Positions 17,039 to 26,119 of a stretch of 58,488 nt of DNA are shown piece after piece. Every line of letters begins with the position of its first letter. Within the stretch, counting starts at the first letter, position 1. The notes under the pieces are model-generated. The model saw nothing but the letters and a program-made list of their open reading frames with translations. It was not told where the DNA came from and made no database searches. The translations under genes and the position numbers were made by a program. The stretch covers positions 19,682 through 78,169 of the forward strand of contig NZ_LNCU01000132.1 in the NCBI RefSeq assembly GCF_001542415.1. The letters are read 5' to 3'. This stretch comes from Bradyrhizobium macuxiense. GTDB lineage: Bacteria; Pseudomonadota; Alphaproteobacteria; Rhizobiales; Xanthobacteraceae.

Positions 17039-17686
17039 CTACGGCCGCAGCGACTGCATCACGAGATCGACTACGTGCTTGCGCCGGGCGCGTTTCTCGG
17101 CGGGGCTGGAGAGATCCTTGCCGAAGATCGCCGACAGCGTCGGGGTGTTGGAGAAGAAGAAGTAGCTCAAGCCCGCGATCGAGATGTAGAGGTGCACCGG
17201 GTTAACGCCCTTGCGGAAAGTGCCGGCGCGGACGCCTTCGGCGAGGATCTTCGAGACCATGCTGACCAGCGGCGAATGCATCGCCTCGAGCTTGCGCGAG
17301 CCGCGCACATGGCGGGCGCCGCCGCGGTTCTCGTCGTTCAGCAGCACGATGAAGTCCGGATGGGCGGCGAGATGGTCGAACGAGGCCTCAATCAGCGTCT
17401 TGATTGCCTGCTCGGGCGGCAGGCCCTCGAGATTGAGCTTGCGTTCCTGAGCGCGGATCTCCTCATAGACCCATTCCAGAACGGCGAGGTACAGCGCGTC
17501 CTTGTCGCCGAAATAGTGATAGACGAGCTGCTTGTTGACGCCGGCGCGCGCCGCGATCTCGTCGACCCGGGCGCCCGCGAGCCCATTCTCCGCGAATTCG
17601 CGCCGCGCGGCGGTCAAGAGCTTCATCCTTGTGGCGACGGGGTCGCGGCGCTGCGGCTTCGTGTCGTCCGATCGTCTCTTGAGCAT
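17039..17686 (-). CDS. TetR/AcrR-family transcriptional regulator
   Basis: The product (215 residues) has a TetR N-terminal helix-turn-helix at about 20-65 (RMKLLTAARREFAENGLAGA, then IAARAGVNKQLVYHYFGDKD) and a helical ligand-binding C-terminal domain. ATG 17686 is favoured over the frame extension to 17707 because the extension covers the likely operator. It is divergent from the NMT1-type binding protein and lies next to the permease operon, with CAACCA/TGGTTG-like sites before both. It probably represses the importer and its enzymes until a ligand is present. Confidence 0.88.
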   Translation of the reverse strand: MLKRRSDDTKPQRRDPVATRMKLLTAARREFAENGLAGARVDEIAARAGVNKQLVYHYFGDKDALYLAVLEWVYEEIRAQERKLNLEGLPPEQAIKTLIEASFDHLAAHPDFIVLLNDENRGGARHVRGSRKLEAMHSPLVSMVSKILAEGVRAGTFRKGVNPVHLYISIAGLSYFFFSNTPTLSAIFGKDLSSPAEKRARRKHVVDLVMQSLRP

Positions 17687-17689
17687 TTC

Positions 17690-17711
17690 CAACCAAACAG
17701 TTGACAACTCG
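17690..17711. promoter_or_regulatory. Candidate TetR operator overlapping a -35 element
   Basis: CAACCAAACAGTTG (17690-17703) resembles the operator at 16773-16786. It overlaps AGTTGACAACT (17699-17709), a second inverted repeat, and within it TTGACA (17701-17706), a perfect -35 hexamer for the plus-strand binding-protein gene. A weak -10 (TTGCAT, 17724-17729) follows after 17 bases. Repressor bound here would block transcription in both directions. Confidence 0.55.
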
Positions 17712-17786
17712 TCTCGTCCTCTGTTGCATTGGTAGCGTCACGGACGTGCGACGACAAGGCCAGCCTTGTCGCTTGAGGAGAGGACG

Positions 17787-18791
17787 ATGAAGGTTTGGAG
17801 AGCGGCGGCTTTGGCGATCGCGCTTGCGATGCCGGCGGCACCGTCCGTCGCGGGCGAGGCCGTCAACCTGATCCTGAACTGGACGCCGACCGCCGACCAT
17901 TCGCCGATCTATTATGCCAAATCGCAAGGCTGGTACGAGAAGGCCGGCATCGATCTCACCATCGAGGTCGGTAAGGGCTCCGGCGTTTCGGCACTGAAGG
18001 TCGGCTCGGGCGGCTCGGCGTTCGGCATCGCCGACCTCGCGACCATGCTGGTGGCCAAAGGCAAGGGCGCCGATGTGGTGGCTCTGATGAGCATTTATGC
18101 CAACACCGCACAGACCTTCTACTGGCTGAAGAGCTACGGCGTGAACGGGCCGAAGGATTTTCCCGGCCACAAGATCGGCAACCCGCCCGGCGACGCCTCG
18201 CGCGTGATGTGGCCGGCCTTCGCCAAGGCCGCCGGCGTCGCGCCTGATTCCGTGACCTTCGTGAATGTCGGCCCGACCGCGAAGATCGCAGCGCTGAAGA
18301 GCCACACCGTCGATATCATCAGCGACTTCTACAACGAGCATGATTTGAAGGTGATCGAGTTCGGCAGCGACCTCGGCTTCATCAACTGGAAGGACATCGG
18401 GCTCAACCCCTACGGCAACTCGCTCGTCGTCAACGGCGCCTATCTGGCGAAGAACCCGAAACTGGTGCAGGACTTCGTGCGCATCACCCAGAAGGCCTAT
18501 GCCGCCTGCGTTGCCGACGTCGCACCGTGTCTCAAGGCGCTGCTCGACCAGGCCTCCGGTCTCGACAAGGAGAACCAGGAGAGGCAGTGGGAGCGCATCA
18601 AACATCTGATGACCGACGAGTTCACCACGACCAAGGCGCTCGGCTGGATCGACGGCGAGCGGATGAAGAAGGACTACGAGCTGGTCCAGACCTATCTCGG
18701 CATGGAGAAGCCGTTCGACGTCAACACCGCGTTCACGACCAAAATGCTGGACGAGAGCATCAAGATGGATGCGAGCAAGGTCAAGAAGTGA
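17787..18791 (+). CDS. ABC importer binding protein, NMT1/THI5-like
   Basis: The 334-residue protein has a signal peptide (about 1-23, ending SVAGEA) and the NMT1/THI5 domain: NLILNWTPTADHSPIYYAKS at the start of the mature part, then GFGxAD-like FGIADLATMLVAKGKG. Relatives bind HMP-type pyrimidines, riboflavin, taurine, nitrate or aromatic acids. ATG 17787 has a strong ribosome binding site (GAGGAGAGGA). It is the binding protein expected for the permease at 15932-16702 and ATPase at 12228-13004. It converges with an MFS gene 6 bp away. Confidence 0.9.
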   Translation: MKVWRAAALAIALAMPAAPSVAGEAVNLILNWTPTADHSPIYYAKSQGWYEKAGIDLTIEVGKGSGVSALKVGSGGSAFGIADLATMLVAKGKGADVVALMSIYANTAQTFYWLKSYGVNGPKDFPGHKIGNPPGDASRVMWPAFAKAAGVAPDSVTFVNVGPTAKIAALKSHTVDIISDFYNEHDLKVIEFGSDLGFINWKDIGLNPYGNSLVVNGAYLAKNPKLVQDFVRITQKAYAACVADVAPCLKALLDQASGLDKENQERQWERIKHLMTDEFTTTKALGWIDGERMKKDYELVQTYLGMEKPFDVNTAFTTKMLDESIKMDASKVKK

Positions 18792-18797
18792 GTCCTG

Positions 18798-20108
18798 TCA
18801 GGTCGGTTGCGTCCTGGCAGCCCATGCGGGCTCTTCGTCCGAGCGCGTCACCAGCTTGTGCCGCATCGGCTTGAGGACAAGGATGGCCATCAGCGCGGCG
18901 ATGATGTTGAAGAGCGAGGCGATAATAAAGGCGCCCTTCCATCCGCCGGTCTCCACCACCAACACGTTGGCGAGCGGCACAAGCAGTGACGCGGTTCCCT
19001 TCGCGGTGTACAGCAGGCCCGCATTGGTCGTGGCGTATTTGACGCCAAAGCAATCCGTGCAGGCGGCGGGAAATAGACTGTAGATCTCACCCCAGGCGAA
19101 AAAGACGATCCCGCTCAGAAGCACAAATCCCACTGGGTTTTGCCCATACACGTACAGGGCCCATATGCCGATGCCCTCCAACAGGAAGGCGATGAACATG
19201 GTGTTCTCCCGACCGATAAAATCGGAGACCCAGCCGAAGAACGGCCGCGTGAGTCCATTGAGGACCCGATCGATCGTCAATGCAAACGTCAGCGCCGGCA
19301 GGGTGATCCCGATCAACGTGACGGGCGTCGTGTCGAGATGAAAATCCTTGGCGATGGGCTTGAGCTGCGCCGTTGCCATCAATCCTCCCGCCGCCATCAG
19401 CATAAACATCAGATACATGACCCAGAAGGTCGGCTCTCTGAGCACCTGCAACGGCTGATATTGAAGGCGACCTTGCTGCACGAGCGTCGATGCTTCCGGT
19501 GCTTGTCCGCGCTGCGGCGCAAACAGCAACAAAGACAGTACAACCACGATGGCGCCCTGGCCGATGCCGAAGGTCAAGAACGTACTTTGGTAGCCGTGCG
19601 TTGAAATCATCCTTTGAATCGGAATGATGGTCAGCGCCGAGCCGATGCCGAACCCGGCGGCGGTCAGTCCGGCTGCGAGCCCGCGGCGGTCCGGAAACCA
19701 TTTGAGCGCGTTGCCGATGCAGGTGCCGTAGACGGCTCCTGCCCCGAGACCGCCGATGATCTGGGCTATGTAGAACATCGAAAGCGAGGTTGCGAAGGAG
19801 TTGAGAACCCAGGCGAGCCCGGTGAGCCATCCGCCCGCGAGGACGACGATCCGCGGCCCGAAGCGATCGACGAGGTAACCCTCGGCGGGTACCAGCCAGG
19901 TTTCAAAGAGCACGAACAGCGTGAACGCCACCTGGATCGACGCCAGGCTCCAGCCGAATTTCTGGCTGATGGGAATCGTGAACAGTGTCCAGCCATATTG
20001 GAGGTTGGCGATCATCACCATGCAGATGATGCCGATTACGAGCTGGCTCAGGCGGGTTGCTTCGGAAGCTCGCTCCGCGGGCTGATCGGTTTGCGAGGTT
20101 ACGGTCAT
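18798..20108 (-). CDS. MFS carrier, oxalate/formate antiporter (OFA) family
   Basis: The 436-residue protein has 12 hydrophobic segments and the OFA hallmarks: NLQYGWTLFTIPISQKFGWS in the first segment, YGTCIGNALKWFPDRRGLAAG near 130-150, and EIYSLFPAACTDCFGVKYAT late. The start is ATG 20108, eight bases after AGGAG (20117-20121); GTG 20117 overlaps that site and is less likely. OFA carriers exchange small mono- or dicarboxylates. It lies between the NMT1-type importer and the IclR/monooxygenase genes and could serve either. Confidence 0.87.
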   Translation of the reverse strand: MTVTSQTDQPAERASEATRLSQLVIGIICMVMIANLQYGWTLFTIPISQKFGWSLASIQVAFTLFVLFETWLVPAEGYLVDRFGPRIVVLAGGWLTGLAWVLNSFATSLSMFYIAQIIGGLGAGAVYGTCIGNALKWFPDRRGLAAGLTAAGFGIGSALTIIPIQRMISTHGYQSTFLTFGIGQGAIVVVLSLLLFAPQRGQAPEASTLVQQGRLQYQPLQVLREPTFWVMYLMFMLMAAGGLMATAQLKPIAKDFHLDTTPVTLIGITLPALTFALTIDRVLNGLTRPFFGWVSDFIGRENTMFIAFLLEGIGIWALYVYGQNPVGFVLLSGIVFFAWGEIYSLFPAACTDCFGVKYATTNAGLLYTAKGTASLLVPLANVLVVETGGWKGAFIIASLFNIIAALMAILVLKPMRHKLVTRSDEEPAWAARTQPT

Positions 20109-20173
20109 CGGGGTCACTCCTCGCCCCGCGGATTAACGCCCGGAATGTTGCTCAAGTTCCGCCGGTGCGCGGT

Positions 20174-20962
20174 CTACCCTTCCTCCACCAGCGCGCGGAT
20201 GCTGCGGGCGAGGCCGAGGATGCGCGGGCCGCATTCGCGCTCGATCTGCTCGGCACTGAAGCGGAATGAGGGCATGCCGCAATTGACCGACAGGCACTCG
20301 CCGGTCGGCGTGCGATAGAGCGGCGCGGCGACGCCGAAGATCTCGCGCCGCCATTCGCCGAGCGAGACGGCGAAGCCGCGCTCCCGGCACAGTTCGATGT
20401 CGGGCAACGTCCGCGTCTGGACGTAGTCGAGCTCCTCGGGGCGCTCGGCCTTCACCCGCGCCACATAGCCGTCGAGCTCGTCGGCGGTGAACAACGACAG
20501 CAGCGCGCGTCCGACCGCGGTCGGCGCCAGCGAAGAGACAAAGCCGACATCGGGGACATGCGGCGCGGCATCCGTGGTGCGCAGCGTCTCGACATAAATG
20601 AAGTCGAGCCCGAACGGCATCGCGATCGAGACCGTGCCGCCGGCATAGGTCGCGAAATCGCGCATCAGCGGGCGCGCGAGCTGGCGCACTTTCAGGGACG
20701 CGAGGACCGGATAGGCGGCGGCGAGCATCCCGAGCCCGAGCACGAAGCGTCCCTTGGCGTCGCGCCTGAGATAGCCGAGCTGCTCCAGTGTGTAGGTCAG
20801 CCGCGACACCGTCGGCCGCGACAGGCCGGTGTGCACGGCAAGTTCGGCGTTCGACAGCGGGCTGCTGTGACGGCGGAAGGCGGCCAGCACGTCGAGCCCA
20901 TGCGCCAGGGTGGTCGCAAAGGAGGGATCCGTCTGAATTTCGGCCGGGAAGGGCACTGTCAT
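20174..20962 (-). CDS. IclR-family transcriptional regulator
   Basis: The product (262 residues) has a winged helix at about 15-75 (ELAVHTGLSRPTVSRLTYTL then LEQLGYLRR) and an IclR effector domain at about 85-260 (SSLAPTAVGRALLSLF; CLSVNCGMPSFRFSAEQIE). IclR proteins sense small aromatic or aliphatic acids. ATG 20962 matches the family N-terminus. It is divergent from the monooxygenase at 21094, with an ATATCGA/TCGATAT inverted repeat between them, so it most likely controls the monooxygenase-alkylsulfatase pair. Confidence 0.9.
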   Translation of the reverse strand: MTVPFPAEIQTDPSFATTLAHGLDVLAAFRRHSSPLSNAELAVHTGLSRPTVSRLTYTLEQLGYLRRDAKGRFVLGLGMLAAAYPVLASLKVRQLARPLMRDFATYAGGTVSIAMPFGLDFIYVETLRTTDAAPHVPDVGFVSSLAPTAVGRALLSLFTADELDGYVARVKAERPEELDYVQTRTLPDIELCRERGFAVSLGEWRREIFGVAAPLYRTPTGECLSVNCGMPSFRFSAEQIERECGPRILGLARSIRALVEEG

Positions 20963-20998
20963 GCAAAATAATGGTCTCGGATGCTGTGTTTTGTCAAT

Positions 20999-21031
20999 AT
21001 ATCGAAATGAATTTGCCAATCGTGTCGATAT
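20999..21031. promoter_or_regulatory. Candidate IclR operator
   Basis: ATATCGA (20999-21005) and TCGATAT (21025-21031) form an inverted repeat spaced by 19 bases in the AT-rich gap between the divergent iclR and monooxygenase genes. The position fits an IclR-type site; binding is inferred. Confidence 0.5.
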
Positions 21032-21093
21032 GAGGTTATCTGCCGCCGACCGGCCATAAGAAGCCACCGATTTCCCGAGCGAGGCGCCCTCTG

Positions 21094-22914
21094 ATGACGA
21101 TGACGGATCAACCCCAGGACCTGAAGCCTTACGGCGTCGACAAGGAGCGGCTGCGCCGGAAATATCGGGAGGAGCGCAACAAGCGGCTGCGCGCCGACGG
21201 CAACGATCAGTATCTGCAGATCAAGGGGCAGCTCGCGCACTATCTCGACGACCCCTACACGCCCGTTAAAGAGCGCGCGCCGAAGACCGACCACGTCACC
21301 TTCGCCTTCATCGGCGGTGGCTTTGCCGGGCTCGCCACCGCGGCGCGGCTGACCGAGGCCGGTGTGAGGGATGTCGGTATCGTCGAAAAGGGCGGCGATT
21401 TCGGCGGGACCTGGTACTGGAACCGCTATCCCGGTGCGCAATGTGACACCGCATCGATGGTCTACATGCCGCTGCTCGAAGAGACCGGCCATATGCCGTC
21501 GGAGAAATATGCGCATGCTCCGGAAATTCTCGCGCATTGCCAGCGGATCGGAAAACATTTCGGCCTCTACGACAACGCGCTGTTTCACACCGAGGTCGTG
21601 AGCCTCGACTGGGACGAGGCAAACTCGCGCTGGATGATCCGCACCACGAGGGGCGATGCCTTCACCGCGCAATATGTCGGCATCGGCACCGGGCCGCTGC
21701 ATGTGCCGAAGCTTCCCGGCATTCCCGGCATCGAGAATTTCAACGGACACTCGTTCCACACCAGTCGCTGGGACTACGACTACACCGGCGGCAGCCCTTC
21801 GGGCGCGCCGATGGTGAAGCTGGCCGACAAACGCGTCGGCATCATCGGCACCGGTGCGACCTCCGTGCAGTGCGTGCCGCACCTCGCGCGCGCCTGCAAG
21901 GAGCTCTACGTGTTCCAGCGCACGCCGTCGTCGGTCGACGTGCGCGGCAATGCGCCGATCGATCCCGAGTGGTTCGCCGGGATTGCCACACCCGGTTGGC
22001 AGCAGCGCTGGCTCGAGAACTTCACCGCCAACCAGGCCGGCGGCTCGGCGGAAGAGGATCTGGTGCAGGATGGCTGGACCGATCTGTCGAAGCGGATCCG
22101 CGCCAAGATCGTGATGCTGCCGCGCGAGCAACGCACCGTGGAGAATATGCGGGCCGCGTTCGAGGACTCCGACTTCGAGAAGATGGAGGAGATCCGCAAC
22201 CGGGTCGACAGCATCGTCCGCGATCGCGACACCGCCAAGAACCTCAAGGCGTGGTACGGCCAGCTCTGCAAGCGGCCGTGCTTCCATGATTCCTTTCTTC
22301 AGGCGTTCAACACGCCGGGCACGCATCTGGTCGATACCGACGGCAAGGGCGTCGAACGCATTACCGAGAAGGGCATCGTCGTCGCGGGCAGGGAATATGA
22401 GCTCGACTGCATCATCTATGCCTCCGGTTTCGAGGTCGGCACCGAGTACAAGCGCCGTGCCGGCTTCGACCTGACCGGCCGCGACGGCGTCAAGCTGTCG
22501 GACTATTGGGGCCAGGGCATGCGTACCAAGCATGGCATCCACGTCCACGGCTTCCCCAATGTATTCTTCGTGCAGCCGACGCAGGGCGCCAACCTCATCT
22601 CCAACGTGCCGCATAACCTGACGGACACGGCGCGGACCATCGCGTTGATGGTCGGTCACGCGCAGGAGAAGGGCTTCAAGACCATCGAGGTCCGCAAGGA
22701 TGCCGAGGATCGCTGGGTCGAGCTGCTGCTCACCGGCGTTGGCCGGATGATCGGTGGACCCGATTGCACGCCCGGCTACTACAACAATGAGGGACACGAG
22801 CCCGGTCCGGCCGCCAAGCTCAATGTCGGCCATCCGGCCGGCGCGTCGGTCTACTTCAAATATATCGACGAATGGCGCCGCAGCGGCCAGTTCGAAGGTC
22901 TGCAGTTTCGTTGA
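21094..22914 (+). CDS. Flavin-containing monooxygenase, type I Baeyer-Villiger fingerprint
   Basis: The enzyme uses FAD and NADPH to insert oxygen next to a carbonyl, making esters or lactones. The 606-residue product has the FAD Rossmann motif GGGFAG (74-79), the Baeyer-Villiger fingerprint F216-x-G218-xxx-H222-xxx-W226, and the NADPH Rossmann motif GTGAT (252-256). An N-terminal extension of about 65 residues precedes the FAD domain, as in phenylacetone/steroid monooxygenase relatives. ATG 21094 has GAGG nine bases upstream; ATG 21100 is an alternative. The alkylsulfatase-like gene follows after 43 bp. Confidence 0.92.
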   Translation: MTMTDQPQDLKPYGVDKERLRRKYREERNKRLRADGNDQYLQIKGQLAHYLDDPYTPVKERAPKTDHVTFAFIGGGFAGLATAARLTEAGVRDVGIVEKGGDFGGTWYWNRYPGAQCDTASMVYMPLLEETGHMPSEKYAHAPEILAHCQRIGKHFGLYDNALFHTEVVSLDWDEANSRWMIRTTRGDAFTAQYVGIGTGPLHVPKLPGIPGIENFNGHSFHTSRWDYDYTGGSPSGAPMVKLADKRVGIIGTGATSVQCVPHLARACKELYVFQRTPSSVDVRGNAPIDPEWFAGIATPGWQQRWLENFTANQAGGSAEEDLVQDGWTDLSKRIRAKIVMLPREQRTVENMRAAFEDSDFEKMEEIRNRVDSIVRDRDTAKNLKAWYGQLCKRPCFHDSFLQAFNTPGTHLVDTDGKGVERITEKGIVVAGREYELDCIIYASGFEVGTEYKRRAGFDLTGRDGVKLSDYWGQGMRTKHGIHVHGFPNVFFVQPTQGANLISNVPHNLTDTARTIALMVGHAQEKGFKTIEVRKDAEDRWVELLLTGVGRMIGGPDCTPGYYNNEGHEPGPAAKLNVGHPAGASVYFKYIDEWRRSGQFEGLQFR

Positions 22915-22957
22915 GCGAAGCGCGACCGCAATCTGATCTCCAGTTACGAGGGAGTGT

Positions 22958-24901
22958 ATGAGTATGACCCAGGCAACCGACGCAACCCCGCAAAGCCCCA
23001 AAGCCGCATCCCCATCCGTGATCGCGCAGCACGCGGCGACGCTGAAGGCGTTGCCGTTCTCCGACACGCGCGATTTCGACGATGCCGCGCGCGGCTTCCT
23101 CGGCACCATCGAGAACGCGAAGGTCACCAACGCGCAAGGCCGCGTGGTCTGGAGCCTCGAGCCCTACGGCTTCCTCTCCGCGGAGGCCGCGCCGCCGACC
23201 GTCGATCCCAGCCTGTGGCGGCAGTCGCGGCTCAACATGCATCACGGCCTGTTCGAGGTGGTGCCTGGCGTCTACCAGGTGCGCGGGCTCGACATCGCCA
23301 ACATGACGCTGATCGAGGGCGACAAGGGCGTGATCGTGGTCGACACGCTCACCTCGATCGAGGGCGCGCGCGCCGCGATGGAGCTCTACTTCCAGCACCG
23401 CGGCAAGCGGCCGGTCGCGGCCATGATCTTTACCCACACCCATACCGACCATTGGGGCGGGGCGCGCGGCGTGGTCGATGACGACATGCTGGCGGCCGGT
23501 GTGCCGATCATCGCGCCGAACCTGTTCATGGAGCACGCGGTCTCCGAGAACATCATCGCGGGGCCGGCGATGCTGCGCCGCGCACAATATCAGTTCGGGC
23601 CGTTCCTCGCCAAGGGCGTGCACGGCCACGTCGATTGCGGCCTCGGAAAGACCATGGCCGCCGGCGGAGTGGCGCTGTTGCGCCCGACCGACCTGATCAT
23701 CACAACCGGCGAGAAGCGGATCATCGACGGCGTCGAGTTCGAATTCCAGATGGCGCCGAACAGCGAGGCGCCGGCGGAGATGCATTTCTTCATCCCGCGC
23801 TACAAGCTTCTCAACCTCGCGGAGAACTGCACGCATAATTTCCACAATCTGCTGCCGTTCCGCGGCGCCGATGTCCGCGATGCGCTGGCCTGGTCGAAAT
23901 ATCTCGGCGAGGCGCTGCAGATGTGGGGCGGCAAGGCCCAGGCGATGTGCGGCCAGCATCACTGGCCGGTGTGGGGGCGGGATCGGATCGACACCATGAT
24001 CCGCCAGCAGCGCGACCTCTACAAATACGCGCACGACCAGACCATCCGCCTGATGAACCACGGGCTCAACGCCGCCGAGATCGCCGAGACGATCCGCCTG
24101 CCGCAGAGCCTCGGGGGCGCCTGGCACGGCCGCGGCTATTACGGCCACATCAGGCACAATGTGAAGGCGATCTATCAGAAATATCTCGGCTGGTACGACG
24201 CCAATCCGGTCAACCTCGATGCGCTGCCGCCCGTCGAGTCGGGCAAGAAATACGTCGAGTATATGGGCGGCGCGGACGCGATCCTGAAACGCGCTGCGGC
24301 AGACTTCGCCAAGGGCGAATTCCGCTTCGTCGCGCAGGCGGTCAGCCACCTCGTGTTTGCCGAGCCGGACAATCAGGCGGCGCGCGCGATGCTCGCCGAT
24401 ACGTTCGAGCAGCTCGGCTATGCCGCGGAAAGCTCGACATGGCGCAACGCCTATCTGTTCGGCGCCCAGGAGTTGCGGCAGGGCATGCCGAAAACGCCGC
24501 CGCGCTCGCCGATGCCGCGCGAGACGCTGGCTGCGCTGCGCACCGAGCAGCTGTTCGACGTGCTCGGCGTCCGTCTCAACGGCCCGAAGGCCGACGGCAA
24601 GCGCATCGTGCTGAACTGGAGCTTCACCGACACCGGCGAGACCTTCGTCCTCAATTTGGAGAATTCGGCGCTCACTTACATCAAGGGCATGCAGACGCCT
24701 GACGCCCACGCCGGCTTCACGCTGGCGCGCGGCACGCTCGACGAGGTCATCGCCAAGCTGACCACGTTCCCGGAGGCGGTCGGCGCCGGCAAGGTCAAGG
24801 TTGCCGGCGATCCGAAGCAACTCGGTGAGCTGATGGCGCTGATGGACGAGTTCCCGCGGATGTTCGAGATCGTCGAGCCGAAGCGATCAGTGGTGGCGTG
24901 A
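22958..24901 (+). CDS. Alkylsulfatase-type metallo-beta-lactamase (SdsA1/BDS1-like)
   Basis: Class III alkylsulfatases cleave primary or secondary alkyl sulfates to alcohol and sulfate using a di-zinc centre. The 647-residue product has the metal motif H160-T-H162-T-D164-H165 WGG, a further Glu/His-containing segment (NLAENCTHNFHNL), a dimerisation region around 400-520 and a C-terminal SCP2-like lipid-binding domain (about 530-645), the full family layout. No Sec signal peptide is evident, unlike secreted SdsA1, so it may be cytoplasmic. ATG 22958 is very close to the ribosome binding site GAGGGAG; ATG 22964 has better spacing. Confidence 0.9.
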   Translation: MSMTQATDATPQSPKAASPSVIAQHAATLKALPFSDTRDFDDAARGFLGTIENAKVTNAQGRVVWSLEPYGFLSAEAAPPTVDPSLWRQSRLNMHHGLFEVVPGVYQVRGLDIANMTLIEGDKGVIVVDTLTSIEGARAAMELYFQHRGKRPVAAMIFTHTHTDHWGGARGVVDDDMLAAGVPIIAPNLFMEHAVSENIIAGPAMLRRAQYQFGPFLAKGVHGHVDCGLGKTMAAGGVALLRPTDLIITTGEKRIIDGVEFEFQMAPNSEAPAEMHFFIPRYKLLNLAENCTHNFHNLLPFRGADVRDALAWSKYLGEALQMWGGKAQAMCGQHHWPVWGRDRIDTMIRQQRDLYKYAHDQTIRLMNHGLNAAEIAETIRLPQSLGGAWHGRGYYGHIRHNVKAIYQKYLGWYDANPVNLDALPPVESGKKYVEYMGGADAILKRAAADFAKGEFRFVAQAVSHLVFAEPDNQAARAMLADTFEQLGYAAESSTWRNAYLFGAQELRQGMPKTPPRSPMPRETLAALRTEQLFDVLGVRLNGPKADGKRIVLNWSFTDTGETFVLNLENSALTYIKGMQTPDAHAGFTLARGTLDEVIAKLTTFPEAVGAGKVKVAGDPKQLGELMALMDEFPRMFEIVEPKRSVVA

Positions 24902-24976
24902 CAATCGAACGACCCGGCGGACCGGCGTGGACGTGCCGGCCGGCTCGCCGGATCATTCGATCGGCCGCTGCAACTG

Positions 24977-26044
24977 CTATTCGGCGCTCGACACCAGCTT
25001 GAAGCGCGGCTTGGCTTCCATCAGGCTACGATAGGTGGCGAGATAGTCCAGCGCCATGCGACGTGCCGTGAAGCGGGTCTCGAACCGCTTGCGGATCGCA
25101 TTGCGGTCGAGCGTGGCAAGACGGTTGACGGAGGAGATGGCGCTGATTTCGTCCTCGACGATGAAGCCGGTGACGCCGTCTTCGATGATCTCGGGCACCG
25201 AGCCGCGATTATAGGCGATCACGGGCGCGCCGCAGGCCATCGCCTCGATCATCACGAGACCGAACGGCTCCGGCCAGTCGATCGGAACCAGAAGCCCGAT
25301 CGCGCCGCTCAGGAATTCCGGCTTCTCGCGATCGCTGATCTCGCCGATGAAATCCACCAATGGATTCTCCTTGATCAGCGGCTTGATCAGCTCGTCGTAA
25401 TATTCCTGGTCGGCGCGGTCGACCTTTGCCGCGATCTTCAGCGGAATGCCGCAGCGGGTCGCGATCTTGATCGCGCGATCGACGCCCTTCTCCGGCGCGA
25501 TGCGCCCGAGCACGGCGAGATAGGATGGCTTGACCGGCTGCGGCGTCAGCAGGTTCTCCGGCAGTCCGTGATGAATCGTGCGGACCCAATGCGCCTGCGG
25601 CACCGGCCGCCGTTGCGCATTCGAGATTGAGATCACCGGGATCTTCGGGAACGTATTGAAGACCGGCTGGTGCTCGGGAAGGTCGAGCCGCCCGTGCAAC
25701 GTGGTGACGACCGGCGTCGGCTGCCGTGCGAACAGCGACCACGGGTAATAGTCGAGATGGAAGTGAAGGAAGTCGAACTCGTCCTCGTCGGCCTTCTGCC
25801 GGACGCGTTCGAGCATCACCATGTGCAGCGCATTGGGATCGCGGACGGAGCCGTCGAGGCGCAACGCCCGGGGCCAGGTCGCATCGAGCTTCGCCGACGT
25901 CTTGGAGTCTCCGCTGGCGAACAGGGTGACGTCATGGCCGAGAGCCACAAGTTCTTCGGTCAACCAATGCACGACCCGTTCGGTCCCGCCGTACAGTCTG
26001 GGGGGAACTGCCTCCGTCAGCGGGGCCACCTGCGCGATGCGCAT
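24977..26044 (-). CDS. GT4-family glycosyltransferase
   Basis: The 355-residue product has the two-Rossmann GT-B layout: an N-terminal acceptor domain (VAPLTEAVPPRLYGGTERVV) and a C-terminal donor domain with YLAVLGRIAPEKGVDRAIKI and the EX7E motif in PEPFGLVMIEAMACGAPVIA. Such enzymes transfer sugars from nucleotide donors to lipids, sugars or proteins. The gene has its own promoter region shared with the divergent ABC exporter; the site at 26120-26146 reads as an EcfG promoter for this gene. Role in stress-related glycoconjugates is inference. Confidence 0.88.
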   Translation of the reverse strand: MRIAQVAPLTEAVPPRLYGGTERVVHWLTEELVALGHDVTLFASGDSKTSAKLDATWPRALRLDGSVRDPNALHMVMLERVRQKADEDEFDFLHFHLDYYPWSLFARQPTPVVTTLHGRLDLPEHQPVFNTFPKIPVISISNAQRRPVPQAHWVRTIHHGLPENLLTPQPVKPSYLAVLGRIAPEKGVDRAIKIATRCGIPLKIAAKVDRADQEYYDELIKPLIKENPLVDFIGEISDREKPEFLSGAIGLLVPIDWPEPFGLVMIEAMACGAPVIAYNRGSVPEIIEDGVTGFIVEDEISAISSVNRLATLDRNAIRKRFETRFTARRMALDYLATYRSLMEAKPRFKLVSSAE

Positions 26045-26119
26045 TTCTCCATCTCCTGTTTGTAATGTGGATGAACAAGACCCTCAGCCCTCTTTGATGG
26101 CACTGGCATGCCGAAGACG

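Noticed and set aside
20959..23130. A 723-codon minus-strand frame opposite the monooxygenase
   Set aside because: It is antisense to a clearly conserved enzyme and has no recognisable domain.
22856..24820. A 654-codon minus-strand frame opposite the alkylsulfatase
   Set aside because: The Arg/His/Asp-rich text without motifs marks it as a shadow frame.
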